A stretch of DNA of 64,000 bases from an uncultured Clostridia bacterium (GTDB lineage Bacteria; Bacillota; Clostridia; Oscillospirales; Oscillospiraceae). Where the stretch lies: assembly GCA_945948535.1 (NCBI GenBank), contig CAMFBN010000002.1, positions 64,240 to 128,239 on the forward strand, read 5' to 3'. Under the pieces are notes generated by a model. That model made no database searches, was not told where the DNA came from, and saw nothing but the letters and a program-made list of their open reading frames with translations. Positions 1-9,904 of this stretch are shown piece by piece; position 1 is the stretch's first letter, and each line of letters begins with the position of its first letter. The translations under genes were made by a program, and so were the position numbers.

Positions 1-3
1 GAA

Positions 4-348
4 ATGTCCGATCCCGATGCGGTTGTGACCATCAACGAGTACATGGTTGGCTGCTACGGCACCACCGAGTATACCGAGGATATGTCCAGCCTGACCCTGG
101 GCGTGGACGGCGAAACCATTCCCTACGAGTACAAGTGCCGGGAGCTGGCGGCAAAGGACGCAGGCGAAGTCTGGTGCAAGCTGCCGCCCATTGACACCCG
201 TGTTTCCATGGTCTGCGAAGGCCGGGAAAAGAGCGGCTACATCAAGGAGGGCTACGCCTTCAGCCCCATGTTCACTCTGGGCTATACCGGCAAACTTCAG
301 GATAAGGAGGTCTTCACCACATGGCTCAAGCTACAAAAGGCAGACTGA
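4..348 (+). CDS. hypothetical protein, probably cut by the window start
   Basis: Open frame from the window edge; overlaps the next small ORF by 28 nt; no recognised family. Confidence 0.5.
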   Translation: MSDPDAVVTINEYMVGCYGTTEYTEDMSSLTLGVDGETIPYEYKCRELAAKDAGEVWCKLPPIDTRVSMVCEGREKSGYIKEGYAFSPMFTLGYTGKLQDKEVFTTWLKLQKAD

Positions 349-545
349 ACTACCGCTGCCCGTCCTGCTTCATGAGAGATCTGGATATCGATATGTTCTA
401 TGACGCGCAGAAGGAAGAATTCTATTGTATGCGCTGCCAGTTCATTGGTTCTGAGGCAGAGGTCCTCCGGATGAATGAAATGGTTCGTGTCCGTTATAAG
501 GACATGATGAAGCGGTTTAACGACTTTGAGGATTTTTCGGAATAA
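321..545 (+). CDS. small zinc-ribbon-like protein (CPSC...CMRC)
   Basis: 74 aa with two CxxC pairs (YRCPSC / FYCMRC). Confidence 0.6.
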   Translation: MAQATKGRLNYRCPSCFMRDLDIDMFYDAQKEEFYCMRCQFIGSEAEVLRMNEMVRVRYKDMMKRFNDFEDFSE

Positions 546-615
546 TTCACACCCGCAGTGCAGCGGCTGACGCTGTCAGCCGCTGCTTTTCCAGAAAGAG
601 ATACGGAGGTATGTT

Positions 616-1905
616 ATGAAATCCGTGAAAGAACTGAAAAAGGAACTGGCCGAAGGCACGTTTGCCCGGAAGCTGGCATGGCTGTATTGCTGCGGGGAAG
701 AATCCACCGCCCACTATGCAGACCGGTATGTCCACGTGCTGAACGGGTTGGAAACCGAATTTGGCTGTCACGAAACGGCAGCATTATTCAGCGCTCCCGG
801 GCGCACCGAAATCGGAGGAAATCACACCGATCACCAGCACGGCAGAGTGTTGGCCGGTAGTGTCAATATAGATATGATCGCAGCTGTGGGTACCAATGAC
901 CTGGGTCAGCTGCGGCTGAAAAGCGAAGGCTACGACCTGTGTGTCATTGACCTTTCGGATTTGGAGAAAAAGAAAAGCGAGGAAAACACCAGCCCCGCCA
1001 TTTTGCGGGGCACCTGCGCCGTATTTGCGCAAAGAGGTGCGAAGCTGTCCGGGCTGGATGTGTATGTTGCGTCCAATGTCCCCAAGGGAAGCGGTGTGTC
1101 CTCCAGCGCTGCCTTTGAAGTGCTGGTTGGGACAATTCTGAACGAACTGTTCCTGGAAGAACGCAAGGTTTCTCCCATTGAAATCGCCCAGATCGGACAG
1201 TGGGTGGAAAATGTCTATTTTGGAAAGCCCTGCGGTCTGATGGATCAGATGGCATCCAGCGTTGGCGGCGTGGTAGGCATCGATTTTGCCGACCCGGCGC
1301 AGCCCGCTGTGGCAAAGATCGATTTTGACCTGAGTGAAGCGGGATTGGCGCTGTGCATTCTGGATTCCGGCGCAGACCACGCCGACCTGACAGACGAATA
1401 TGCCGCTGTGCCCGCCGAATGCAAAGCGGTGGCGAAGGTGTGCGGCGGCGAAGTCCTGCGGGAGGTTCCCTACGAAACCTTCCTTAAGAAGATCCCCCAG
1501 TGCAGAAAGGCCTGTTCCGACCGGGCGGTGCTTCGCGCCTTCCATTTCTATGCCGATAATGACCGGGTAGAGAAACAGATATTTGCGCTGGTAGATAAAG
1601 CGTATGATACCTTCCTCCAGCTGGTGAACGAATCCGGTCACAGCAGCTGGGAGTATTTGCAGAATGTCACGCCCACTGGCTCCGTCGGCCAGCAGGCGGT
1701 TGGTCTGACCATTGCGGTTGCCAAGGACGCGCTGGAAGGAAAAGGCGCGGTTCGTGTGCATGGCGGCGGCTTTGCCGGTACGGTGCAGGCCTTTGTACCC
1801 CTGGACATGGTGGCGAAGTTTCAGAAAGAAGTAGAAATGATTTTAGGAGAAAATACCTGTCATGTAATGAATATTCGTCCTGTGGGCGGCATCCGGCTGG
1901 CATAA
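616..1905 (+). CDS. galK: galactokinase, copy 1
   Basis: GRTEIGGNHTDHQHG signature, VPKGSGVSSSAAFEV ATP-binding motif, C-terminal VHGGGFAGTVQAFVP. Confidence 0.95.
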   Translation: MKSVKELKKELAEGTFARKLAWLYCCGEESTAHYADRYVHVLNGLETEFGCHETAALFSAPGRTEIGGNHTDHQHGRVLAGSVNIDMIAAVGTNDLGQLRLKSEGYDLCVIDLSDLEKKKSEENTSPAILRGTCAVFAQRGAKLSGLDVYVASNVPKGSGVSSSAAFEVLVGTILNELFLEERKVSPIEIAQIGQWVENVYFGKPCGLMDQMASSVGGVVGIDFADPAQPAVAKIDFDLSEAGLALCILDSGADHADLTDEYAAVPAECKAVAKVCGGEVLREVPYETFLKKIPQCRKACSDRAVLRAFHFYADNDRVEKQIFALVDKAYDTFLQLVNESGHSSWEYLQNVTPTGSVGQQAVGLTIAVAKDALEGKGAVRVHGGGFAGTVQAFVPLDMVAKFQKEVEMILGENTCHVMNIRPVGGIRLA

Positions 1906-1917
1906 GGAGGGTATCTT

Positions 1918-3411
1918 GTGGTAAACGAAGCAATCAGACAGCTGGTGGAGTATGGTCTTGCGAAGGAACTCATCCATCCGGCAGACGCAATCTATGCCCG
2001 CAATCAAATTCTGCTGGTGATGCAGCTGAACGAATATGCCGATGGGCAGGTGGTTCCCAGCCGGAAGCTCCACGAAATTCTGGAGGTACTGACGGAGGAT
2101 TCTGTCCGCCGGGGCGTATGTGAGGATAACGGAACAGCCAGAGAGCTGTTCGACACCAGACTCATGGGTTGTCTCACACCCAGACCCAGCGAGGTGCAGT
2201 GGATGTTCGCTGACCGCTATGACCGTCTGGGTGCGGAAGCGGCAACGGACTGGTACTATCAGTTCAGCCAGGATACCAATTATATCCGCCGTGACCGTAT
2301 CGCGAAGGATGTGAAATGGGTCACATCCACAGCTTATGGGGATTTGGACATCACCATCAACCTCAGTAAGCCCGAAAAAGACCCGAAAGCCATTGCGGCA
2401 GCGAAGAACGCTCCCCAGAGCGGCTACCCCAAGTGTCAGCTGTGTGTGGAGAATGAGGGCTATGCCGGACGGATGAATCACCCCGCCAGAGAAAACCACC
2501 GGGCGATCCCCATTACCATCAACCAAAGCGACTGGTGCTTGCAATACAGCCCCTATGTCTACTATAATGAGCATTGCATCGTGTTCAACCGGGAGCATAC
2601 CCCCATGCGGATCGACAACGCGACCTTCCGGAAGCTGCTGGATTTTGTAAAGCAGTTCCCCCACTATTTTGTCGGCTCCAACGCGGACCTTCCCATTGTC
2701 GGCGGCAGCATCCTGAGCCACGACCACTTCCAGGGCGGCAGATACACCTTTGCCATGGAGAAAGCGCCCGTGGAGCGGGAATGGCTTTTCCCTGGGTTTG
2801 AAGATGTAAAGGCTGGCATCGTTTACTGGCCCATGAGCTGCATTCGCCTGAACTGCCCGGATGATAACCGGCTGGTAGAGCTGGCAGGCAGAATTCTCGC
2901 CGCATGGCGGGGCTATTCCGACCCTGACAGCTTCGTATTTGCGGAAACGGACGGTCAAAAACACAACACCATTACTCCCATCGCCCGGAAGCGTGGGGAG
3001 AATTATGAGCTGGATCTGGTGCTGCGCAATAATATTACAACGGACGAGCATCCCATGGGCGTATACCATCCCCATGCGAACCTGCACCATATCAAGAAAG
3101 AGAACATCGGTCTGATCGAAGTCATGGGTCTTGCGGTGCTGCCCAGCCGCCTGAAAACGGAGATGGCGGAATTGGCGGACGCACTTGTGAATCGGCTTCC
3201 TGTCAGTGAGTACAGTGAGAACATCGCAAAGCACGCCCAGTGGGCACAGGAAATCCAGCGCAGATATGAGATTACCCGTGATAATGTGGAAGGCATTCTC
3301 CGCAAGGAAATCGGTATGGTGTTTGCACAGGTTCTGAAGGATGCTGGGGTCTATAAACTGAATGAATCCGGTCGGGAAGGCTTTGTGCGGTTCCTGGCAA
3401 GTGTTAAATAA
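1918..3411 (+). CDS. galT: UDP-glucose--hexose-1-phosphate uridylyltransferase (class II GalT), copy 1
   Basis: ATDWYYQFSQDTNYIRR..., ITINLSKPEKDPKAIAAAKN, SILSHDHFQGG; directly after galK. Confidence 0.93.
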   Translation: MVNEAIRQLVEYGLAKELIHPADAIYARNQILLVMQLNEYADGQVVPSRKLHEILEVLTEDSVRRGVCEDNGTARELFDTRLMGCLTPRPSEVQWMFADRYDRLGAEAATDWYYQFSQDTNYIRRDRIAKDVKWVTSTAYGDLDITINLSKPEKDPKAIAAAKNAPQSGYPKCQLCVENEGYAGRMNHPARENHRAIPITINQSDWCLQYSPYVYYNEHCIVFNREHTPMRIDNATFRKLLDFVKQFPHYFVGSNADLPIVGGSILSHDHFQGGRYTFAMEKAPVEREWLFPGFEDVKAGIVYWPMSCIRLNCPDDNRLVELAGRILAAWRGYSDPDSFVFAETDGQKHNTITPIARKRGENYELDLVLRNNITTDEHPMGVYHPHANLHHIKKENIGLIEVMGLAVLPSRLKTEMAELADALVNRLPVSEYSENIAKHAQWAQEIQRRYEITRDNVEGILRKEIGMVFAQVLKDAGVYKLNESGREGFVRFLASVK

Positions 3412-3423
3412 GGAGAGACAGCA

Positions 3424-4443
3424 ATGGCTATTTTGGTTTCTGGCGGTGCCGGATATATCGGCAGCCACACCTGCGTAGAACTTCTGAACGCAGGCTATGA
3501 CATTGTGGTAGCAGACAACTATTATAACTCCTGCCCCACTGCCTTGGAGCGGGTCAAGGAAATTACCGGTAAGGACTTCCGCTTTTATCAGGCGGATATG
3601 ACCAGACGCGGTGATGTGGAGAAGATTTTTCAGGATTGTCCGGATATTGATGCCGTCATTCAGTTTGCCGCATATAAAGCGGTGGGTGAAAGCTGCAAAA
3701 AGCCTATCGAGTATTATTCCAACAATCTGAACTGCACGCTGAATATTCTGGATGTGATGCGGGAGTTTGACTGTCATAATTTCGTATTCAGCTCCTCTGC
3801 AACAGTCTATGGCGATCCGGAATGTGTACCTATCACCGAGGATTCTCCTGTGGGCAGGACAACAAACCCCTATGGTACAACCAAGGCGTTTACAGAGCGT
3901 ATCTTAAACGACTGCTGTGAAGCAGATCCCAAGCTAAATGTTGCGCTGCTTCGGTACTTCAATCCCATTGGTGCCCATGAATCCGGGCTGATTGGGGAAG
4001 ATCCCAACGGCATCCCCAACAATCTGGTTCCCTACATTGCGAAGGTTGCAGTGGGGAAACTGGAAAAAGTCCATGTGTTTGGCAATGACTATCCGACGCC
4101 GGATGGAACCGGAGTCCGCGACTATATTCATGTGGTAGATCTGGCGAAGGGGCATGTCTGCGCCATCCGAAAGCTGACCCAGAATCCCGGTCTGGTGATT
4201 TACAATCTGGGAACCGGACATGGCTATTCTGTGCTGGATGTGATTCATGCCTTTGAAAAGGCGTGCGGCAAAGAACTGCCATACGTTATCGATCCCCGCC
4301 GCCCCGGCGACATTGCCGAGTGCTGGGCAGATCCTGGCAAGGCACGGACTGAACTGGGTTGGCAGGCACAGTACGGCATTGAGGATATGTGCGCCCACAG
4401 CTGGAATTGGCAGAGCAAGAATCCTGACGGATATGCGAAATGA
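3424..4443 (+). CDS. galE: UDP-glucose 4-epimerase, copy 1
   Basis: GGAGYIGSH Rossmann motif, SSSATVYG, NPYGTTK, RYFNPIGAHESG. Confidence 0.95.
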   Translation: MAILVSGGAGYIGSHTCVELLNAGYDIVVADNYYNSCPTALERVKEITGKDFRFYQADMTRRGDVEKIFQDCPDIDAVIQFAAYKAVGESCKKPIEYYSNNLNCTLNILDVMREFDCHNFVFSSSATVYGDPECVPITEDSPVGRTTNPYGTTKAFTERILNDCCEADPKLNVALLRYFNPIGAHESGLIGEDPNGIPNNLVPYIAKVAVGKLEKVHVFGNDYPTPDGTGVRDYIHVVDLAKGHVCAIRKLTQNPGLVIYNLGTGHGYSVLDVIHAFEKACGKELPYVIDPRRPGDIAECWADPGKARTELGWQAQYGIEDMCAHSWNWQSKNPDGYAK

Positions 4444-4453
4444 GGAAACAACC

Positions 4454-5560
4454 ATGGATAGTTTTATCAAGGGTATGGATCTGTCTACCCTGATGGAAGT
4501 GGAAGCCTGTGGCGGTAAATTCTATGATTCCGGCAAGCAGGGCGATGCTGTGGAAATCCTGAAAAAATATGGGATGAACCTGGTTCGGCTGCGGCTGTGG
4601 AACGATCCCTACAGCGAGGATGGAACCCCCTACGGCGCAGGAACCAATGATCTTCCCAGAACCATCCAGATGGCAAAGCGTCTGCGCGATGCCGGAATCG
4701 ACTGGATGCTGGATTTCCACTACAGCGATTTCTGGGCAGACCCCGGCAAGCAGACCATTCCCAAGGCGTGGCGCGGCTTACAGCCAGAGGGGCTGGCCCA
4801 GGCGATTTATGACTTTACTTACCGTGTGTTGGGCACGCTGACCGCTGAGGGACTGCTTCCCACCATTGTGGCAGTGGGTAACGAGCTTTCCAAAGGGCTG
4901 CTGTGGCCCTATGGCAGGGTTCCCAATTTTGAAAATATTGCGCTGTTTCTGAATGCGGGTATCCGTGCGGTTCGGGATGCTGCACCCGGTGCGAAGATCA
5001 TGCTCCATCTGGATAACGGTGGAAATAACGAACTGTACCGCACCTGGTTTGATAGCTACTTTGCCCGGGGCGGAATGGACTTTGATTATATCGGTCTGAG
5101 CTACTATCCCTTCTGGCACGGCACGGTGGACGACCTGAAAAAGAATATGCACGATATTGCCCTGCGCTATGGCAAGGATCTGATCGTGGCGGAGGTTTCC
5201 ACAGGCTTTACGCTGGAGGACTATGCCGCCTGGGAACAGCTGGAACCTCATATGCGCAAGGGCATGGCAACCAAGCGGGAACTGACGGAAAAGGTACCCT
5301 ATGACATGAGCCCGGAAGGGCAGAGCGTCTTTATGCGCGACATCATGGAAACCATTCGGAGCGTTCCGGTCGGCAGAGGGAAGGGCTTCGTCTATTGGGA
5401 ACCGGCATGGATTCCCGTGCCTGGCTGCGGCTGGGCGTGCGATGAAGCGCTGGCCTATATAGGTGAAAAAGGCCCCGGCGGCAACGAGTGGGCGAACCAG
5501 GCGCTGTTCGATTACGACGGTAACGCCCTGCCCGCACTGAAAACCATCCGGGATTTTTAG
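4454..5560 (+). CDS. GH53 arabinogalactan endo-beta-1,4-galactanase, no signal peptide seen
   Basis: GMDLSTLMEVEACGGKF, LRLWNDPY, DFHYSDFWADPGKQTIPKAW, VGNELSKGLLWPYG. ATG at 4454 is in frame with the longer ORF at 4247. Confidence 0.9.
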   Translation: MDSFIKGMDLSTLMEVEACGGKFYDSGKQGDAVEILKKYGMNLVRLRLWNDPYSEDGTPYGAGTNDLPRTIQMAKRLRDAGIDWMLDFHYSDFWADPGKQTIPKAWRGLQPEGLAQAIYDFTYRVLGTLTAEGLLPTIVAVGNELSKGLLWPYGRVPNFENIALFLNAGIRAVRDAAPGAKIMLHLDNGGNNELYRTWFDSYFARGGMDFDYIGLSYYPFWHGTVDDLKKNMHDIALRYGKDLIVAEVSTGFTLEDYAAWEQLEPHMRKGMATKRELTEKVPYDMSPEGQSVFMRDIMETIRSVPVGRGKGFVYWEPAWIPVPGCGWACDEALAYIGEKGPGGNEWANQALFDYDGNALPALKTIRDF

Positions 5561-5571
5561 GGGGAAACGCT

Positions 5572-6327
5572 ATGAGTGACCTGCGCGACAGAAGAAAACT
5601 ACCCCATGTGGAGGTTACCGCCGCTACGCTGAAATGGTACGGCTGCGCCACTATGTTCTTTTATTCCCTGAGCATGACCGTGGTTCAGAACGGCCTGCTC
5701 CATGTGAATCAGTTCTCCAATACACAGCTGCGGGAGATGTGGGTAGCAGACCCTGACCTGATGGTGCTGTCCTCCTGGGCGGCGGTGTTCCAGCTGCTGG
5801 GCGGTCTGGCCATCCCAGTATTCGCCTTTTTGCTGGTGGAGGGTTTTATCCACACCCAAAATTACAGGGCCTACCTGCTTCGGATGGTGGGCTTCGCCCT
5901 GCTCAGCGAAATTCCCTTCGACTTTGCCATGTCCGGCAAGCTGTTCGACTGGACCAGCCAGAATATGCTCTTTACCCTTTCCACCGGCCTTGTGATGCTC
6001 TATGGGCTGAGGCTCTTTGCCGCTGGGAAGAGTGTAAAGCTGCTGATCGTTGCGGCGGGGGTACTCTGGAGCGTGCTGATGAAAGCCCAATTTGGTTTGT
6101 GTATGGTTCTGCTCATTGCGGTTTATTACTTGCTGAAAGATCATAAGGCAAAGCTGTGGATCAGCGGCACCATCAGTCTTATGTATGTCACCGGCCCGGT
6201 TTCCAACTTCGTGCTGAAACGGTACAACCATCAGCGGGGCAGTCAGCCCAATAAGTATCTGTTCTATTTGCTGTATCCGCTGCATCTGCTGATTCTTGGC
6301 GTGATTACCCATTGCATCACGTCATAG
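5572..6327 (+). CDS. TraX-family integral membrane protein
   Basis: Multiple hydrophobic segments; IPVFAFLLVEGFIHTQNYRAYLLRM and LLSEIPFDFAMSG are TraX-like. Confidence 0.75.
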   Translation: MSDLRDRRKLPHVEVTAATLKWYGCATMFFYSLSMTVVQNGLLHVNQFSNTQLREMWVADPDLMVLSSWAAVFQLLGGLAIPVFAFLLVEGFIHTQNYRAYLLRMVGFALLSEIPFDFAMSGKLFDWTSQNMLFTLSTGLVMLYGLRLFAAGKSVKLLIVAAGVLWSVLMKAQFGLCMVLLIAVYYLLKDHKAKLWISGTISLMYVTGPVSNFVLKRYNHQRGSQPNKYLFYLLYPLHLLILGVITHCITS

Positions 6328-6427
6328 TCGTTTTTCCAAGCAATCAGCATTGCTGGTTTCCTTCCTATGAAGCGGCAGATCCGTCCAGCAGTCGGGTCTG
6401 CCGCACAATTTATTTTCGGAGGTCATT

Positions 6428-8395
6428 ATGAAAACAGATAAACTCTACTTTGGCGCAGCTTACTACGATGAATATATGCCAGTCTCCCGCGTGGACGAGG
6501 ATATGCGCATGATGAAAGAGGCGGGGATGAACGTAATCCGCATTGCGGAATCGACCTGGAGTACCTGGGAGCCGCGAGACGGGGAATATGACTTTACAAG
6601 TCTGCACCGGATGCTTCGGGGTGCGAAGAAATACGGAATCAATGTGATCGTGGGAACGCCCACCTACGCCATTCCGCCCTGGCTGGCAAGAAAGTATCCG
6701 GATATTCTGGCAGATACCCACAGCGGTTTATCGAAGTACGGTCATAGGCAGAATATGGACATCACCCATCCCGGCTACCGCTTCCACTGCGAACGGATCA
6801 TTCGCCGCCTGATGGAGGAAGTGCAGCAATACAACCATGTCATTGGATTCCAACTGGACAACGAGACTAAGCCCTACGACACCTGCGGTGAGCGTACGCA
6901 GGCGCTGTTCAAGCAGTGGCTGATAGAAAAATTCCATACGGTGGAGAATCTCAATCAGGCCTTTGGTCTAGCCTATTGGAGCAATTCTCTGGGAAGCTGG
7001 GATGACTTGCCGGATGTCCGGGGCACCATCAACAATTCTCTGGCTGCGGAATTTGAAGCCTTCCAGCGAAATCTGGTAACGGAATTTCTCCTCTGGCAGC
7101 GATCCATCGTGGACGAATACCGCCGCCCGGAGCAGTTCGTGACCCACAATTTTGACTATGAATGGCGGGACTATTCCCATGCTTTGCAGCCGGACGCGGA
7201 TCAGTTCAAGGCGGCGGAAGCGGTTACGGTGGCAGGCTGTGACATTTACCACCCCACGGCATCTTTCCTGACGGGGGCGGAGATCAGCTTCGGCGGCGAT
7301 CTGGCGAGGGGACTGAAGCATGGGGAGAATTTCTTCGTTCTGGAAACCCAGGCTCAGGGGCCTGTGGGCAGATTGCCCTGGCCGGGACAGCTGCGGCTGC
7401 AAGCCTTTGCCCACCTGGCAAACGGCGCAAATATGGTGGAATACTGGCACTGGCACTCCATCCACAACGCCATCGAATGCCACTGGAAGGGGGTGCTCAG
7501 CCACGACTTCACCCCCGGCGCGGTCTATCAGGAGGCAAAAACCATCGGTGCGGACTTTGCGCGCATCGGCAGCCATATTGTAAATCTAAAACGAAGCAGC
7601 GACGTGGCCTTCCTTGTTTCCAACCGCAGCCTCACCGGCTTGAAGCACAGCTATGCCTTCGCCGGACCGAATTATGGTGATATCCTACGCTGGCTCTACG
7701 ACAGCTTTTTCCGGCTGAATGTCTCCGTGGATATCCTCGACGACAGCACCCGGGATTTTTCCGGCTATAAACTGGTGGTAACGCCGGGGTTGTACTGCGC
7801 AGAGGATTCCCTGATCGAAGCCCTGCGGGACTATGTCCGCGGCGGTGGGCATCTGCTGTCTTCCTTCCGCAGCTTCTTCTGCGATGAGAATACAAAAATC
7901 CGAACAGCCTGTCAGCCCGGGGGACTGACAGATGTGTTCGGCATGACCTATGACAATTTTACCATTCCGGCAGAGGTTCCTGGAGCGAGGGAGTGGATGG
8001 AACTGCTGCGGCCGGACCGTGGCACGAAGGTGCTTGCGGGATATGACCATACAGCTTATGCCCCATATGCCGCCGCAACCTTCCACACTTTTGGAAAGGG
8101 AAAAGCCGCCTATATCGGCACCATGCTGGACAGCGTGGCGTTGGATGCCCTGCTGGAACAGTTGCTGCCCCAGATGGGGATTGGGCTTTCAGCCTATCGC
8201 TGGCCGCTGATCGTGAAACAGGGCACAAATGACATGGGAGATAATATCACATATCTTCTGAATTATAGTTCTGAGGTACAGACCTTCCGTGTAGAAAACA
8301 GTGCCGTGGAGCTGTTATCACAAAATCATTTTGCGCATGGAGAACCACTCCGACTTGAGCCATGGGGAGCTGCAATTCTGAGTGAATCTGAATGA
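6428..8395 (+). CDS. GH42 beta-galactosidase
   Basis: GAAYYDEYMP..., NVIRIAESTWSTWEPRDGEYDF, GFQLDNETKPYDTCGE, EYWHWHSIHNAIE. Confidence 0.93.
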   Translation: MKTDKLYFGAAYYDEYMPVSRVDEDMRMMKEAGMNVIRIAESTWSTWEPRDGEYDFTSLHRMLRGAKKYGINVIVGTPTYAIPPWLARKYPDILADTHSGLSKYGHRQNMDITHPGYRFHCERIIRRLMEEVQQYNHVIGFQLDNETKPYDTCGERTQALFKQWLIEKFHTVENLNQAFGLAYWSNSLGSWDDLPDVRGTINNSLAAEFEAFQRNLVTEFLLWQRSIVDEYRRPEQFVTHNFDYEWRDYSHALQPDADQFKAAEAVTVAGCDIYHPTASFLTGAEISFGGDLARGLKHGENFFVLETQAQGPVGRLPWPGQLRLQAFAHLANGANMVEYWHWHSIHNAIECHWKGVLSHDFTPGAVYQEAKTIGADFARIGSHIVNLKRSSDVAFLVSNRSLTGLKHSYAFAGPNYGDILRWLYDSFFRLNVSVDILDDSTRDFSGYKLVVTPGLYCAEDSLIEALRDYVRGGGHLLSSFRSFFCDENTKIRTACQPGGLTDVFGMTYDNFTIPAEVPGAREWMELLRPDRGTKVLAGYDHTAYAPYAAATFHTFGKGKAAYIGTMLDSVALDALLEQLLPQMGIGLSAYRWPLIVKQGTNDMGDNITYLLNYSSEVQTFRVENSAVELLSQNHFAHGEPLRLEPWGAAILSESE

Positions 8396-8640
8396 ACCGT
8401 TGCGGAATCGATTGCCCGCCTCATTATCGCAGAAGCCTTCCTATCAACCGGATGTATGATGATCAAATCAAGGCTGATTCTGCAGAACTGTATCATGCAT
8501 TGAACGGAATGCCGCTACAGGAAATGGACTGGATTATCAACCCCGTTTGCACCCTCTGCCGGGACCATGAACGGAATGGATTTGTCCATGGGGTTCTGGT
8601 GGGTGTGCGATTGGCACAGGAAGGAAAGAATGACGAATGA
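8392..8640 (+). CDS. small hypothetical protein (possibly DUF6809-like)
   Basis: ATGA overlap with the GH42 gene; alternative start at 8452. Confidence 0.45.
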   Translation: MNRCGIDCPPHYRRSLPINRMYDDQIKADSAELYHALNGMPLQEMDWIINPVCTLCRDHERNGFVHGVLVGVRLAQEGKNDE

Positions 8641-8657
8641 CAGCTATATACACGATG

Positions 8658-8692
8658 CCCCGGCTCACACGGAAGAGCCGGGGTATGTTTTT
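8658..8692 (+). terminator. Rho-independent terminator
   Basis: CCCCGGCTC / GAGCCGGGG stem followed by TATGTTTTT. Confidence 0.75.
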
Positions 8693-8743
8693 CGCAAATA
8701 CATATGATTCAAGACTTTGGCTAGTCGGCAGATAAGCAGAAAT

Positions 8744-9619
8744 CTATCCGTTATCCGTAGGGGCAAACGCAACAAAATGCGTTTGCCGGTACTCTCGGGG
8801 AGAGACACCGTGGACATTCTTAAATGCTCTGGAGAAATGAAGCTGGTTATCATAGCTCACCTGCTGGGCGATTTCCCCTACGGACAGTCTGGTTTCCTTC
8901 AAAAGCTGAGCAGCTCGGGCCATCCGGTAATGGAGGAGGAATGCCTGCGGGCTTTCTCCCATAGTTTCCCGGAACACTTTTCCAAAGTAGCTCCGGTTCA
9001 GACCGCAAAAAGCGGCAATCTCTTCTATGGTGATATCCCGTTGGAAATTGGACTCAATAAATGACAGCGCTTCCCTGATATAAAAGTCCCGGAGGCGGTG
9101 GACACTCTGATTGCTTTGATAGGAAGAGGATTCCACAAGCTGGGACAGGAACAGAAAGCCGTGGCCGATCAGGTGCATGGGATCGGCGCTACCATGATTG
9201 ACGATGTAGAGCATGAGCATACACAGCTTGTCTGCCCCACTCTGACTGGAAGGGGTGTAGATTGGATTTGCGCCGCTCAAACCAGCCAACCGCAGGCTTT
9301 CCTGTGCCCGCAGACCGTCAAACTCAATCCAGGTATATTCCCAAGGCTCCTGTTCATCTGCACGGTAGGTGGTGATCTGCCCGGGAACGACCAGAAATCC
9401 GTGGCCTGCCGTGATGGGATAGACCTGCTCGTTGGCAAACAGCGTGCCCTTACCGGAAATTACATAGTGGAACAGGTAATGGTTCCGGGCATGAGGGCCA
9501 TAGGAATGCGACGGTACGGTCTGTTCCCAGCCGAACTGGTACAAATTCAGGTCAATAAAGCGCTCATCCCGGAAAATGTGAAATTTCAGCTTATTTGGCG
9601 TGATGACAGAATTTGCCAC
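8744..9619 (-). CDS. AraC family transcriptional regulator
   Basis: Cupin-like N-terminus; C-terminal double HTH (ITIEEIAAFCGLNRSYFGKVFRETMGESPQAFLLHYRM...SYDNQLHFSRAFKNVHGVSPREYR). Confidence 0.92.
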   Translation of the reverse strand: MANSVITPNKLKFHIFRDERFIDLNLYQFGWEQTVPSHSYGPHARNHYLFHYVISGKGTLFANEQVYPITAGHGFLVVPGQITTYRADEQEPWEYTWIEFDGLRAQESLRLAGLSGANPIYTPSSQSGADKLCMLMLYIVNHGSADPMHLIGHGFLFLSQLVESSSYQSNQSVHRLRDFYIREALSFIESNFQRDITIEEIAAFCGLNRSYFGKVFRETMGESPQAFLLHYRMARAAQLLKETRLSVGEIAQQVSYDNQLHFSRAFKNVHGVSPREYRQTHFVAFAPTDNG

Positions 9620-9693
9620 AGCAATCCCCTCCTTTTTTGATATATACCATTATGCGTCATTACTTTACAAAAATCAAGTGAAAAACTATAAAT

Positions 9694-9727
9694 TGGAATA
9701 TAAAAAAGCGCTTTTTGGCATTCCAAA
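9694..9727. promoter_or_regulatory. 34-bp concentric palindrome, candidate operator
   Basis: TTGGAAT-ATA-AAAAAGCGCTTTTT-GGC-ATTCCAA; outer and inner inverted repeats share one centre; lies between araC-type and ABC genes. Confidence 0.55.
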
Positions 9728-9904
9728 AAACGTGGTGAATATGTATAATAACGGCAGAAAACAGGACAGTAAATTGTGCAATGTGCACTATGCACAATTA
9801 CGAAGGCAAATTTTTGTAAAAAGTGCCAAACCCTGTATTGAATCAGCAAAAACGGCCGTATTCCCCCAAAAACGAGTGAAAAATGAATTTAAAGGAGTAA
9901 AATT

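Noticed and set aside
1843-3777. 644-aa minus-strand ORF opposite galT/galE
   Set aside because: Antisense artefact of a well-supported galT and galE.
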